Shown here: in pieces, positions 52,898 through 61,207 of the stretch
Layout of the letters: each line of letters opens with the position of its first letter
How positions within the stretch are numbered: the first letter of the stretch is position 1
DNA from: Geomonas paludis
GTDB lineage: Bacteria; Desulfobacterota; Desulfuromonadia; Geobacterales; Geobacteraceae
Direction: 5' to 3'
Assembly: GCF_014193585.1 (NCBI RefSeq)
Contig: NZ_BLXY01000004.1
Span: 1 to 64,000 of the forward strand
DNA: 64,000 nucleotides
Position numbers and translations under genes: made by a program
The notes under the pieces: model-generated
Seen by the model: only the letters and a program-made list of their open reading frames with translations
The model's database searches: none
Told to the model about the DNA's origin: nothing

Positions 52898-53389
52898 ATG
52901 AAATTGCGGCAGCTGTTGTTATGGGTCTCCATGGTGGTCGCCGTCGGCGTCGGGCGGGGGTACGGGTACGACGGTACCGATCTGAAGGAGATAAAAAAAC
53001 TGGCGGAGCAGGGCAACCCCGAAGCCCAGATGAAACTCGGGGTGATGTACTCTTCCGGGGTCGGGGTCCCGCTGGACAAGCAGGAGGGGGTCAAGTGGTA
53101 CCAGAAGTCGGCGCAGCAGGGGTATGCGCCGGGGGAGTGGAACCTTGCCTTCATCTATATCAGGGGCGAGGTGGTGCCCCAGGATTTCAAAAGGGCCTTC
53201 GAACTGCTGCAGCATGCGGCCGATGCCGGCTATGACAGCGCGCAGTACGACCTGGGCATGATGTACCTGCAGGGGCTCGCCGTGCCGGCCCCCGACCAGG
53301 AGAAGGCGGAGGTCTGGTTCCGCCGGGCGGCCGCCCAGGGGAACCGGGAGGCCAAGAAGATGCTGAGGGAACTGGCAGCGAACCAGTGA
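52898..53389 (+). CDS. Exported Sel1-repeat protein
   Basis: 163 aa. A signal peptide (about 1-23) is followed by about three Sel1/TPR-like repeats: AEQGNPEAQMKLGVMYSSGV with GVKWYQKSAQQGYAPGEWNL, then AADAGYDSAQYDLGMMYLQG and FRRAAAQGNREAKKML. Such repeats bind proteins or peptides. It lies directly behind a sigma-54 promoter and 44 bp before a PAS kinase, so it may modulate that kinase from the periplasm, although the kinase has no evident transmembrane segment. AAAGGAAG precedes the ATG. Confidence 0.85.
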   Translation: MKLRQLLLWVSMVVAVGVGRGYGYDGTDLKEIKKLAEQGNPEAQMKLGVMYSSGVGVPLDKQEGVKWYQKSAQQGYAPGEWNLAFIYIRGEVVPQDFKRAFELLQHAADAGYDSAQYDLGMMYLQGLAVPAPDQEKAEVWFRRAAAQGNREAKKMLRELAANQ

Positions 53390-53433
53390 CCCCAGCGGCC
53401 GGTCCCGAGAAGAAAACGTTTCCAGGAGTCACC

Positions 53434-55437
53434 ATGCCCAACATATTCGAACCTCAAAATGCGCCGACGGAACTCTCCCGCGCCTGCTTCGATTTCAGCC
53501 ACGTCGCCGGTGAACTCGAGGAGAGCCGCAAGAGGCTGAGCGCCGTCTTCGATACCGTCCAGGTCGGCATCGTCATCATCGACGCCGAGACCCACACCAT
53601 CGTCGACGCCAACCCCAAGGCGTTGGAGATGATCGGCGACGGCAAGGAAGCGGTGGTCGGCTCGGTCTGTCACTGCTTCATCTGTCCCGAGCAGAGCGGG
53701 CACTGCCCCATCACCGACCACGGACAGCGCATCGACAACGCGGAACGGCAGCTGCTTAGGCCCGGCGGCGACTCCATCACCATCGTGAAAACGGTGGCGC
53801 GGGTGAAGCTGTACGGGCGCGACCACCTGATCGAGAGCTTTTTGGACATCAGCGACAGGAAACGCGCCGAGGAGGAACTGCGGCACAGCGAGGAGCGCTA
53901 CCGCGACATCCTGGAAAACGCCAACGACCTGATCCAGAGCGTGGATGCCAAGGGGAACTTCATCTACGTGAACAACGCCTGGAAGAGGACCTTGGGCTAC
54001 TCCGACCAGGACCTCGCCTCGATGAACATCTTCGACGTGATCAAGCCCTGCTGCCAGAGCCACTGCGCCACCATGTTCGACCAGTTGAAGAGCGGCGCCA
54101 GGATCCCCCGGGTCGAGGTGGAGTTCCTCGCCAAGGACGGGCGCAGCATCATCCTCGAGGGGAGCATAAACTGCAACACCAGCGACGGGCAGATCAGCAC
54201 CAGGGGGGTCTTCCGCGACATCACCGAACGCAAGCAGATGGAAGCCGAACTGACGCAGAGCGAGGACCGTTACCGCAAGCTGTTCGAGAACGCGCCCGAA
54301 GCGATCCTGGTGCAAAGCGGCGGCCGCTACCTCTGCGCCAACAAGCAGGCCTGCCAGTTGCTCGGCGTGGAGCGCCCCGAGGAAGTGGTGGGGCAGTCTA
54401 TCTTTTCGTTCGTCCATCCCGACTACCACGCCATGGTGCTCGAGCGCATCCAGCGCATTCAGGACACGGGAGAGCCGTCGCCGCTGCGTGAACAAAAGAT
54501 CGTGCGGAAAGACGGCGCCGTCATCGACGTGGAGGCGGTGTCCACCGGCATAGTCTTTCAGGGGCAGGACGCCATCCAGGTCATCATCCGGGACATCACC
54601 GAGAGAAAGCAGGTGGAGGAACAGCGCCGGGAGCTGAACAGCCGCCTCGAGAAGATGGTGGAGGAGAAGACCCGGCACCTGAAGGAGGCCCAGGCCAAGC
54701 TGATCCAGTCCGAGAAGATGGCGACCCTGGGCGAGGTCATTGCGGGCGCGGCCCACGAGCTCAACAACCCGCTGGCGGGGATCCTGGGTGCCATCCAGAT
54801 GCTGCGCAGCTCCGCGCTGGCCCACCCCATCGACCCCGAGCTGATGGAGGGGATCGACGTCCTGGAGAGTATCGAGAGCGCCGCGGTGCGCTGCCAGAAG
54901 ATCGTCGAGGACCTGGTCCGCTTCACCACCCAGGCGCGTTGCAATTTCAGCGACATGGACATCAACGAGGTGCTCAGGGACACCCTGGAGATCATGTCCG
55001 GCCCCTTCGAGGAGCAGAAGGTCAAGGTAAAGCTGCAACTGGACCCGGAGGTGCCCCGCATCGAGGGGGACTTCGTCAAGTTGCTGGAGGTCTACGTGAA
55101 CCTGCTGCAAAACGCGAAAAGCGCCCTCCCCAACGGCGGCAGGATCGACATCAGCACCGGCCTGGTGAAGAAGTACGGGGAGCCGCTGCAGGTCTCGGTG
55201 GTGATCCGGGACAACGGCTGCGGCATCCCGCTCCAGAACCTGGCCAAGATCTTCGATCCCTTCTTCACCACCAAGCCGGCGGGGAAGGGACCCGGGCTGG
55301 GCCTTACCGTCTGCTACGGCATCGTCAAGCGTCACGGCGGGGACATCGACGTGCGCTCCACCGTGGGCAAAGGGACCGAGGTGACGGTCACCGTTCCGGT
55401 GCGGCAGCATAAAGGGGCAACCAACCAGGCTTCCTGA
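53434..55437 (+). CDS. PAS-PAS-PAS sensor histidine kinase with Cys-rich first PAS
   Basis: 667 aa, no transmembrane helix. PAS 1 (about 30-150) contains Cys79, Cys81, Cys84 and Cys91 in VCHCFICPEQSGHCP; PAS 2 (about 155-275) and PAS 3 (about 280-400) end in DITERKQ motifs. HisKA has His441 in GAAHELNNPLAG. The ATPase domain has NLLQNAKSAL, DNGCGIP, FDPFFTTKPAG and GLGLTV. I start at ATG 53434 with CAGGAG; a GTG at 53386 overlaps the Sel1 stop but lacks a site. It probably pairs with the regulator at 50689-52185. The cysteines could bind metal or sense redox. Confidence 0.88.
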   Translation: MPNIFEPQNAPTELSRACFDFSHVAGELEESRKRLSAVFDTVQVGIVIIDAETHTIVDANPKALEMIGDGKEAVVGSVCHCFICPEQSGHCPITDHGQRIDNAERQLLRPGGDSITIVKTVARVKLYGRDHLIESFLDISDRKRAEEELRHSEERYRDILENANDLIQSVDAKGNFIYVNNAWKRTLGYSDQDLASMNIFDVIKPCCQSHCATMFDQLKSGARIPRVEVEFLAKDGRSIILEGSINCNTSDGQISTRGVFRDITERKQMEAELTQSEDRYRKLFENAPEAILVQSGGRYLCANKQACQLLGVERPEEVVGQSIFSFVHPDYHAMVLERIQRIQDTGEPSPLREQKIVRKDGAVIDVEAVSTGIVFQGQDAIQVIIRDITERKQVEEQRRELNSRLEKMVEEKTRHLKEAQAKLIQSEKMATLGEVIAGAAHELNNPLAGILGAIQMLRSSALAHPIDPELMEGIDVLESIESAAVRCQKIVEDLVRFTTQARCNFSDMDINEVLRDTLEIMSGPFEEQKVKVKLQLDPEVPRIEGDFVKLLEVYVNLLQNAKSALPNGGRIDISTGLVKKYGEPLQVSVVIRDNGCGIPLQNLAKIFDPFFTTKPAGKGPGLGLTVCYGIVKRHGGDIDVRSTVGKGTEVTVTVPVRQHKGATNQAS

Positions 55438-55489
55438 CCCCGGCAGGGGCGGCGCCTGTCCTGGCCGCCCAACCTGAGGTTGATTTCAT

Positions 55490-55518
55490 TTGACATTTCC
55501 CTTCCCATCTGGTTAAAC
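55490..55518 (+). promoter_or_regulatory. Promoter ahead of the GEMM riboswitch
   Basis: A perfect TTGACA and TTAAAC are spaced 17 bp; transcription would start near 55525, about 93 nt before the aptamer core. Confidence 0.55.
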
Positions 55519-55617
55519 CTTCTACGCGGTGACAAGGGCAGCGAACGGCTGCCGGAGACAATCGGGAAGGGGCGCTCTGCCTGGCCCGAAGCGCGCAGAA
55601 CGGACAGCACCGGAAAA

Positions 55618-55703
55618 AGATAGACGATAATACTAAACCATCCGCGAGGATGGGACGGAAAGCCCAAGGGTCTCCCTGAGACAGCCGGGTTGCCGAAATA
55701 TCT
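55618..55703 (+). ncRNA. GEMM-I cyclic-dinucleotide riboswitch aptamer
   Basis: P1 is AGATA (55618-55622) with TATCT (55699-55703). CTAAACC leads into P2, CCATCC-GCGA-GGATGG, a GNRA tetraloop hairpin (55638-55653). Then come the conserved GGGACGGAAAGCC, P3 with AAGGGTCTC...GAGAC, and AGCCGGGTTGCCGAAA. This matches the class-I c-di-GMP (GEMM-I) consensus closely. In the Geobacter group some GEMM-I members respond to 3',3'-cGAMP; sequences with ACTAAACC in place of GGGCAAACC resemble that subgroup, but the ligand cannot be settled by eye. Confidence 0.92.
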
Positions 55704-55741
55704 AGCAGACCTCAGCTAAGATACCGGCAACCCGTTTTTTT
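55686..55741 (+). terminator. Riboswitch expression platform: competing terminator
   Basis: CGGGTTGCCG (55686-55695, part of the aptamer) pairs perfectly with CGGCAACCCG (55725-55734), and TATCT (55699-55703, aptamer P1) pairs with AGATA (55719-55723). TTTTTTT follows. Terminator and aptamer cannot form together, so ligand binding should allow read-through (an ON switch). Confidence 0.88.
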
Positions 55742-55886
55742 ATGCCCGCTTCTAATGATACTTCCCCAAGCTTGAGCCCTGCCGGCGTGCCGGCGGGACC
55801 GGCCACGCCTGCTCCCTTCCCATCGCCTTTTTGTCAAGCCAGACCGTAATGCCTCGCCCGTCACGGCGGCGGCAGGAGAGACCCCC

Positions 55887-57671
55887 ATGCACGATGCGGC
55901 TAACGATCCACCACGCTGTTTGCAGTTGGGTTCCGGACCGCTGCAGTTGCTCAACCAGCTGCAGCAGGACGAGGAGCGCCTGGCGATGCTGAAGGAAGCC
56001 ATCGACCTGCTTCCCATCGCCGCGGGGATCACCATCAGCGACAGGGACGGCAAAATCGTCTACGTGAACCAGGCCGAGGCGGAGATGCACGGCTACGCCT
56101 GCGGCGAGCTGGTCGGCAGGCCGGCCCGCGTCCTGGCGCCCGAGGGGAACGGTCCCGGGCGGCGCATCAACCAGCGGACCGCGGGACTGTGGAAACGCGA
56201 GGGGCTGAACGCGCGCAAGGACGGCAAGATCTTCCCGGTCCAGCTCACCTCACTCCCGATCAGAAACGCCGGCGGCGACTACCTGGGCATGCTGACCGCC
56301 TGCGAGGACATGACCCAGAAAAAGCTGTGCGAGCAGCAGTTGGAAACCCTCGCCTACTACGACAGCGTCACCAAGCTCCCCAACCGGGCGCTGCTCATGG
56401 ACCGTCTGCACCAGGCCCTCGCCCTCGCCCAGCGCGAGCGGCGCGAGTTGGCCCTGCTCTTTCTCGACCTGGACAACTTCAAGGACCTGAACAGCTCCCG
56501 CGGGCACGAGGTGGGGGACAAGTTCCTGCAGCAAGTGGCGACCCGCCTGGCCGGTTGCCTGTGCGAATCGAACACCCTGGCGCGGCTTGGCGGGGACGAG
56601 TTCGTCATCGTCATCAACCCGGTCCGCGGGGAAGAGGGGGTGGCGGCAACCGCCGCCAGACTGCAGGCCCTGTTCGCCGAGCCCTTCCTCATCGACGGCG
56701 AGGAGATCTACGGCAGCACCAGTATCGGCATCGCCCTGTTCCCGGAGGACGGCCGTGACGTGGAGAGCCTGTTGCGTAGCGCCGACGCGGCACTGTACCA
56801 GGCCAAGAGCGGGGGGAAGGCGGGTTACCAGTTCTTCTCCCAGGAGATGAACCAGGTCAACATGCGCCGCGTGGCGCTGGAGAACGGGATGCGCCAGGGG
56901 CTGGCGCGGGGGGAGTTCTACCTCTACTTCCAGCCCCAGTGGGACCTGAAGAGCCTGCGGCTGACCGGCGCGGAGGCGCTCTTGCGCTGGCACAGCGCCG
57001 AGTTCGGCCTGGTCGGGCCCGACGAGTTCATCCCCATCGCCGAGTCCTGCGGCTTCATCTTCGACCTGGGGGACCTGGTGCTGAGGGAGGCCTGCCTGCA
57101 CGCGGTGCAGTGGGACGCCTTCTTCCCGGGGCTGAAGGTAGCCGTCAACATCTCCGGGCGGCAGTTCCGGCAGCCCGATTTCCTGGAGACGGTGGCCTGC
57201 GTCATCGAGGAGACCGGGGTCCGCCCCAGTTCCCTGGAACTGGAGTTCACCGAGAGCGTCATCATGGAGCGCGCCGAGAAGAACATCCACGCGCTGCAGG
57301 CGCTCAAGAACATGGGGGTGCGGCTGAGCATCGACGATTTCGGCACCGGCTATTCCTCGCTCAACTACCTGAAACACTTCCCCATCGACGCCATCAAGAT
57401 CGATCGCTCCTTCATCGCCGAACTGGTCACCGACAGCGACGACGCCGCCATCGCCGAGGCCATCATCTCCATGGCCCACAGCCTCAAACTCAAGGTGATC
57501 GCCGAGGGGGTGGAGAGCGACGCCCAGCTCGACTTCCTGGTGGAGCGCTGCTGCGACGAGGCGCAGGGGTTCTACTTCGCCCCCCCCATGCCCGGGGAAG
57601 ACTTTACCGGCTACGTCAAACGTTTTGCGGCGCCGGACGATGCATCAAAACCGTTGAGTGTCGCAGGCTGA
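55887..57671 (+). CDS. PAS-GGDEF-EAL cyclic-di-GMP turnover protein under riboswitch control
   Basis: 594 aa. A short N-terminal helix and a PAS domain (about 35-145: GITISDRDGKIVYVNQAEAE) precede a GGDEF domain (about 155-315) with LARLGGDEFVIVI and DLDNFKDLN...GHEVGD, then an EAL domain (about 335-575). The EAL keeps EALLRW, VNISGRQF, ELEFTES, IDDFGTGYSS, IKIDRSF, EGVES and QGFYF, so phosphodiesterase activity is expected; the GGDEF core is also intact. The product-inhibition I-site reads CESN in place of RXXD, so feedback inhibition is probably lost. GGCAGGAGAG precedes the ATG. Confidence 0.92.
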   Translation: MHDAANDPPRCLQLGSGPLQLLNQLQQDEERLAMLKEAIDLLPIAAGITISDRDGKIVYVNQAEAEMHGYACGELVGRPARVLAPEGNGPGRRINQRTAGLWKREGLNARKDGKIFPVQLTSLPIRNAGGDYLGMLTACEDMTQKKLCEQQLETLAYYDSVTKLPNRALLMDRLHQALALAQRERRELALLFLDLDNFKDLNSSRGHEVGDKFLQQVATRLAGCLCESNTLARLGGDEFVIVINPVRGEEGVAATAARLQALFAEPFLIDGEEIYGSTSIGIALFPEDGRDVESLLRSADAALYQAKSGGKAGYQFFSQEMNQVNMRRVALENGMRQGLARGEFYLYFQPQWDLKSLRLTGAEALLRWHSAEFGLVGPDEFIPIAESCGFIFDLGDLVLREACLHAVQWDAFFPGLKVAVNISGRQFRQPDFLETVACVIEETGVRPSSLELEFTESVIMERAEKNIHALQALKNMGVRLSIDDFGTGYSSLNYLKHFPIDAIKIDRSFIAELVTDSDDAAIAEAIISMAHSLKLKVIAEGVESDAQLDFLVERCCDEAQGFYFAPPMPGEDFTGYVKRFAAPDDASKPLSVAG

Positions 57672-57695
57672 CAGCATCTCCACACTTCCAGCTCT

Positions 57696-57754
57696 CCCCC
57701 TCCCTTGACGGGCCTGCGCGCCGAAGCGCTACGTCCCGCGAAGGCGGGAGGGGG
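57696..57754. repeat. Repeat family D, copy 2
   Basis: CCCTCCCTTGACGGGCCTGC to AAGGCGGGAGGGGG matches 45674-45738 with one or two base changes (CGCTACG for CGCTTCG). It lies between the GGDEF-EAL gene and the next gene. Confidence 0.8.
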
Positions 57755-57781
57755 CCCTTTTTCATCCAAGGAGGAACACCC

Positions 57782-58495
57782 ATGAAAACGATGCAACAGA
57801 TAACACGCGCACTGGTGTTGCAGGCCGTGGCCCTGCCGCTCCTGCTGTCCCAGGCCCAGGCGGGGAACGTCGGGGTCGACGTCAACATCCACCTGGGCAA
57901 CGAGCCGCGCCCCGTGGTGGTGGCCCCGGCCCCCGCCCCCCGTCCGGTCGTGGTGGCGCCCGCCCCGGCGCCGGTGTACCAGCCGGATCCCTACTACGAC
58001 GAGCCCGAGGAGGAGGTCCAGTTCATCTACCCGCAGCCGCTGGGGTTCTACGTGGCGGTCGGGGTGCCCTATGACCTTTTCTACCTCAACAACGTCTACT
58101 TCGTCTTCCGGGACGGGCGCTGGTACCGCTCTCCCGACAACCGCGGCCGCTGGGTGCCGGTCGGCTACCGTGAGCTCCCCTCGCCGCTGCGCCGTTACCG
58201 CATCGAGCGCATCCGCGAGTACCGCGCCCGCGAGTACGCCGTCTACCAGCGCGACCGGGACCACTATCACGGCAGGCACAGAAGCGACCGCGGCTACTGG
58301 AAGGCGCGCCACGAGCAGCAAAAGGACGAGAAGCGCTACGCCAAGGAGCAGAGAAAGGAAGAGAAGCGCTTCGAGAAGGAACAGAGAAAGGAAGAGAAGC
58401 GCTACGAGAAGGAGCAGAGAAAGGAGCACAAACGCCACGAACACGAGCAGCGCAGGGAAGAGAGGGAGGACCGTGACCGTCACGGCCGCGACTAG
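57782..58495 (+). CDS. Exported protein with Pro repeats and a Lys/Glu/Arg repeat tail
   Basis: 237 aa. A signal peptide (cleavage after QAQA, about 27) is followed by two copies of RPVVVAPAPAP, a compact Tyr/Pro-rich domain (about 75-140: LGFYVAVGVPYDLFYLNNVY, DGRWYRSPDNRGRW) and a charged tail (about 160-237) with four near-identical 12-residue units like KEQRKEEKRYE. The middle resembles small periplasmic proteins of unknown function found beside stress or envelope genes. AAGGAGGA is 6 nt before the ATG. Its end overlaps the tag gene by 23 bp. Confidence 0.75.
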   Translation: MKTMQQITRALVLQAVALPLLLSQAQAGNVGVDVNIHLGNEPRPVVVAPAPAPRPVVVAPAPAPVYQPDPYYDEPEEEVQFIYPQPLGFYVAVGVPYDLFYLNNVYFVFRDGRWYRSPDNRGRWVPVGYRELPSPLRRYRIERIREYRAREYAVYQRDRDHYHGRHRSDRGYWKARHEQQKDEKRYAKEQRKEEKRFEKEQRKEEKRYEKEQRKEHKRHEHEQRREEREDRDRHGRD

Positions 58496-59063
58496 CCCCA
58501 ACCGCTGCGGCTGGGCCGGGAGCGATCCCCTTTACTGTGCCTACCATGACCTCGAATGGGGAGTGCCGGTGCACGACGACCGCCTCCTCTTCGAGTTCCT
58601 CACCCTGGAGGGGGCGCAGGCGGGGCTTTCCTGGATCACCATCCTGAGAAAGCGCGACGGATACCGCCGCGCCTTCGCATCCTTCGACCCGGAGCTCGTG
58701 GCCCGCTTCTCGGAAGCCGACCAGGCCCGGCTCATGGCCGACCCCGCCATCGTGCGCAACCGCCTGAAGATCGGGTCGACCATCGACAACGCGCGCGCCT
58801 TTCTCGCCGTGCAGCAGGAGTTCGGCTCCTTCGCCGCCTACCTCTGGCGCTTCGTGGACGGCGTCCCCATCCAGAACGCCTGGCGCAGCCTCGCCGAGGT
58901 TCCCGCCAGGACGGAGATCTCGGACCGGCTGAGCCGCGACCTCAAGCGGCGCGGCTTCCGTTTCGTGGGGAGCACCATCTGTTACGCCATGATGCAGGCG
59001 GTGGGCATGGTGAACGACCATACCGTCGACTGCTTCCGCTGGCGCGAGCTGCAAAAAGGCTGA
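58473..59063 (+). CDS. tag: DNA-3-methyladenine glycosylase I
   Basis: 196 aa. It excises 3-methyladenine from DNA. NRCGWAGSDPLYCAYHDLEW and GVPVHDDRLLFEFLTLEGAQ are the family N-terminus; FRFVGSTICYAMMQAVGMVN and DHTVDCF carry the C-terminal part of the structural zinc site (Cys14, His27, and the final His and Cys). No ATG is available; GTG 58473 is within the end of the preceding gene, with GGAGG close upstream (spacing only 3 nt), so the exact start is uncertain. Confidence 0.92.
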   Translation: MTVTAATSPNRCGWAGSDPLYCAYHDLEWGVPVHDDRLLFEFLTLEGAQAGLSWITILRKRDGYRRAFASFDPELVARFSEADQARLMADPAIVRNRLKIGSTIDNARAFLAVQQEFGSFAAYLWRFVDGVPIQNAWRSLAEVPARTEISDRLSRDLKRRGFRFVGSTICYAMMQAVGMVNDHTVDCFRWRELQKG

Positions 59064-59098
59064 GCGGAAAACCCCCAGCAAAAACCTGCCGATACGCA

Positions 59099-59127
59099 TT
59101 GCGCCCCGCCCCGATTTCGGGTAATTA
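59099..59127 (+). promoter_or_regulatory. Candidate pyk promoter
   Basis: TTGCGC and TAATTA are spaced 17 bp, about 114 nt upstream of the pyk start. Confidence 0.45.
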
Positions 59128-59240
59128 TTTAGGGTCGTTCCTCAAGCAGCACATCCCCCTTTCACGAGCCGGCAGCTTGCGGCGGAGACGGTTACTCTGC
59201 ACCGTCCCCTCGCGGCGCCCGGCTCGACCCAGGAGAACCC

Positions 59241-60689
59241 ATGTTCCGTCGCACCAAGATCGTAGCCACCGTCGGCCCCGCTTCCGATTCCGAGCAGATG
59301 CTCGACACCCTGATCCACGCCGGCGTCGACGTCTTCCGCCTCAACTTCTCCCACGGCGATTACGCCTCCAAGGCCGCCGTCATCGGCCACATCCGCAAGC
59401 TTTCCCAGGAGCACGAGCATGCCGTGGCCATCCTCGGGGACCTGCAGGGACCCAAGATCCGCACCGGCCTCATGGCCGGCGGGTCCATGCAGTTGGAGGC
59501 CGGCAGCGAGGTGGTCGTGACCACGCGGGAGGTGCTGGGGCAGGACAACCTGATCCCGACCATCTACCAGGGGCTGCCGCGCGACGTGAAGCCCGAGGAT
59601 CGCATCCTCCTCGACGACGGCCTGATGGAACTGAAGGTGCTCGGCGTGGAGGGTGACGATGTGCGCTGCCAGGTGGTCACCGGCGGACTCCTGAAGGACA
59701 GAAAGGGGATCAACCTTCCCGGCGCCAAGGTCTCCGCACCCGCGCTCACCGAGAAGGACAAGGAGGACCTGCAGTTCTGCATGGAGCAGCAACTGGACTA
59801 CGTGGCCCTTTCCTTCGTGCGCGAAGCCTCCGATGTGACCGAGTTGAAGGAGATCATCGACCGGGCCGGATCGCCCTTGCGTATCATCGCCAAGATCGAG
59901 AAGCCCGAGGCGGTACTGAATTTCGCCGCCATCCTGCGGGTCTCGGACGGCATCATGGTGGCGCGCGGCGATCTCGGTGTGGAACTGAACCCGGAGAAGG
60001 TCCCCCTGATCCAGAAACGCATCATCAGAAGCTGCAACGACGCCGGCAAGCCGGTCATCACCGCGACCCAGATGCTGGAGAGCATGGTGAACAACCCGCG
60101 CCCGACCCGCGCCGAGACCTCGGACGTGGCCAACGCCATCCTCGACGGCACCGACGCCATCATGCTCTCCGCCGAGACCGCTTCCGGCAAGTATCCGGTC
60201 GAGGCGGTCTCCATGATGGTGCAGGTGGCCCGCGACATCGAGACCGACCCGCAACTGATGGCCCAGTGCTGCAAGACCCCCAACGGCCAGAGCAGCCTCC
60301 CCAACATCTCCGAGGTGATCGGCATGGCGGCCTGCCGCGCGGCGGAGAGCGTCAAGGCCTCGGCCATCCTCGCCTTCACCCAGACCGGCAGCACCGCGGC
60401 GCTGGTCTCCAAGTACCGCCCGGCCCAGCCCATCATCGCGGTGACGCCGTCGCCGATGGTGCGCCGCAGCTTGGCGCTCTACGCCGGGGTGCACGCGCTC
60501 AGGGTAGACATCGAGGGTGACACCGAGTCCCAGATCATCTCTGTCGAGGCCGCGGTCTTGGCCATGGGGTGGCTCAAGAAGGGGGACCTCGTGGTGATCA
60601 CCATGGGGAGCCCGCTGTCGAGCCCGGGCACCACCAACCTGATGAAGGTGCACCGGCTGGAGGAACCCGGGCTACGCCCCGAGCGCTGA
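59241..60689 (+). CDS. pyk: Pyruvate kinase
   Basis: 482 aa. It makes pyruvate and ATP from PEP and ADP. RRTKIVATVGPAS and RLNFSHGDY are at the N-terminus, IIAKIEKPEAV holds the catalytic Lys, and GDLGVELNPEKVPLIQK, ITATQMLESMVNNPRPTRAE and DGTDAIMLSAETA follow. The C-terminal regulatory domain (about 355-475) is full length. CAGGAGA lies before the ATG. It is monocistronic. Confidence 0.96.
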   Translation: MFRRTKIVATVGPASDSEQMLDTLIHAGVDVFRLNFSHGDYASKAAVIGHIRKLSQEHEHAVAILGDLQGPKIRTGLMAGGSMQLEAGSEVVVTTREVLGQDNLIPTIYQGLPRDVKPEDRILLDDGLMELKVLGVEGDDVRCQVVTGGLLKDRKGINLPGAKVSAPALTEKDKEDLQFCMEQQLDYVALSFVREASDVTELKEIIDRAGSPLRIIAKIEKPEAVLNFAAILRVSDGIMVARGDLGVELNPEKVPLIQKRIIRSCNDAGKPVITATQMLESMVNNPRPTRAETSDVANAILDGTDAIMLSAETASGKYPVEAVSMMVQVARDIETDPQLMAQCCKTPNGQSSLPNISEVIGMAACRAAESVKASAILAFTQTGSTAALVSKYRPAQPIIAVTPSPMVRRSLALYAGVHALRVDIEGDTESQIISVEAAVLAMGWLKKGDLVVITMGSPLSSPGTTNLMKVHRLEEPGLRPER

Positions 60690-60765
60690 GGCCGCGCGCT
60701 ATATCGGCCGCCCCCCCCCGTTCTTTTCCTGATCAGGGCCCATCTTCCGCCACAAACGTCCACAT

Positions 60766-60877
60766 CCCCTCTCCCCCCGGGAGAGGGCCATGGTGAGGGC
60801 GTTGCCACGGGCAAAAGGTCGGCAGCCGGCAGGCCCCTCACCCGCCCTTCGGGCACCCTCTCCCGGGGGGAGAGGGG
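60766..60877. repeat. Repeat family B, copy 3 (diverged)
   Basis: CCCCTCTCCCCCCGGGAGAG and TCTCCCGGGGGGAGAGGGG hairpins flank GTGAGGGCGTTGCC and CCCTCACCCGCCCTTCGGGC. It matches the copies at 6528 and 36707 in plan but not in the central bases. The remaining gap to 61207 has no convincing gene. Confidence 0.75.
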
Positions 60878-61026
60878 AACTAGCTGAAGTTTCCCCGGAG
60901 AAGGTTCATTTAGCAGAAAGACTTCTGGCACAGCACGGTCAGAAAAGTGGGACAATTACGGGAGTGCAAGTCGCAATGCCAGTAGTGCGTTGTCGTGATG
61001 GCTCAGGCAAACCGGCGATTTAGGCG

Positions 61027-61055
61027 TTGCGCTGTGTCTGGGTAGGTGCTATAAC
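61027..61055 (+). promoter_or_regulatory. Candidate galE promoter
   Basis: TTGCGC and TATAAC are spaced 17 bp. The resulting leader would be about 145 nt. Confidence 0.5.
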
Positions 61056-61147
61056 TTACGCGATCGCTCGCACAAGGATCGGCGCTGCGCTTGGGCCTGG
61101 GGCGGGGGGAGCCTGGCAGAATCCGTCCCGTCCCGTTGCCGCGTACC

Positions 61148-61175
61148 GAGGGTTTAGTCCAATGGCTAGACCCTC
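61148..61175 (+). other. Leader hairpin upstream of galE
   Basis: GAGGGTTTAG pairs with CTAGACCCTC (one G-U pair) across an 8-nt loop, then TTTCATT. It is 33 nt before the start codon and may be a weak attenuator. Confidence 0.4.
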
Positions 61176-61207
61176 TTTCATTATCTCATGTCATGGAGGT
61201 AACTGTT

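Noticed and set aside
56460..56610. Possible Hypr-type (cGAMP-making) GGDEF because Ser follows the conserved Asn (LNSSRGHEVGD)
   Set aside because: The substrate-switching position in Hypr enzymes is, as I recall it, the Asp of GHxxGD (PleD Asp344), and this protein keeps it (GHEVGD). The Ser replaces a different residue. A c-di-GMP enzyme is the better call.
60790..61023. 77-aa ORF upstream of galE
   Set aside because: Its first third is repeat family B, and there is no ribosome site or recognisable protein.
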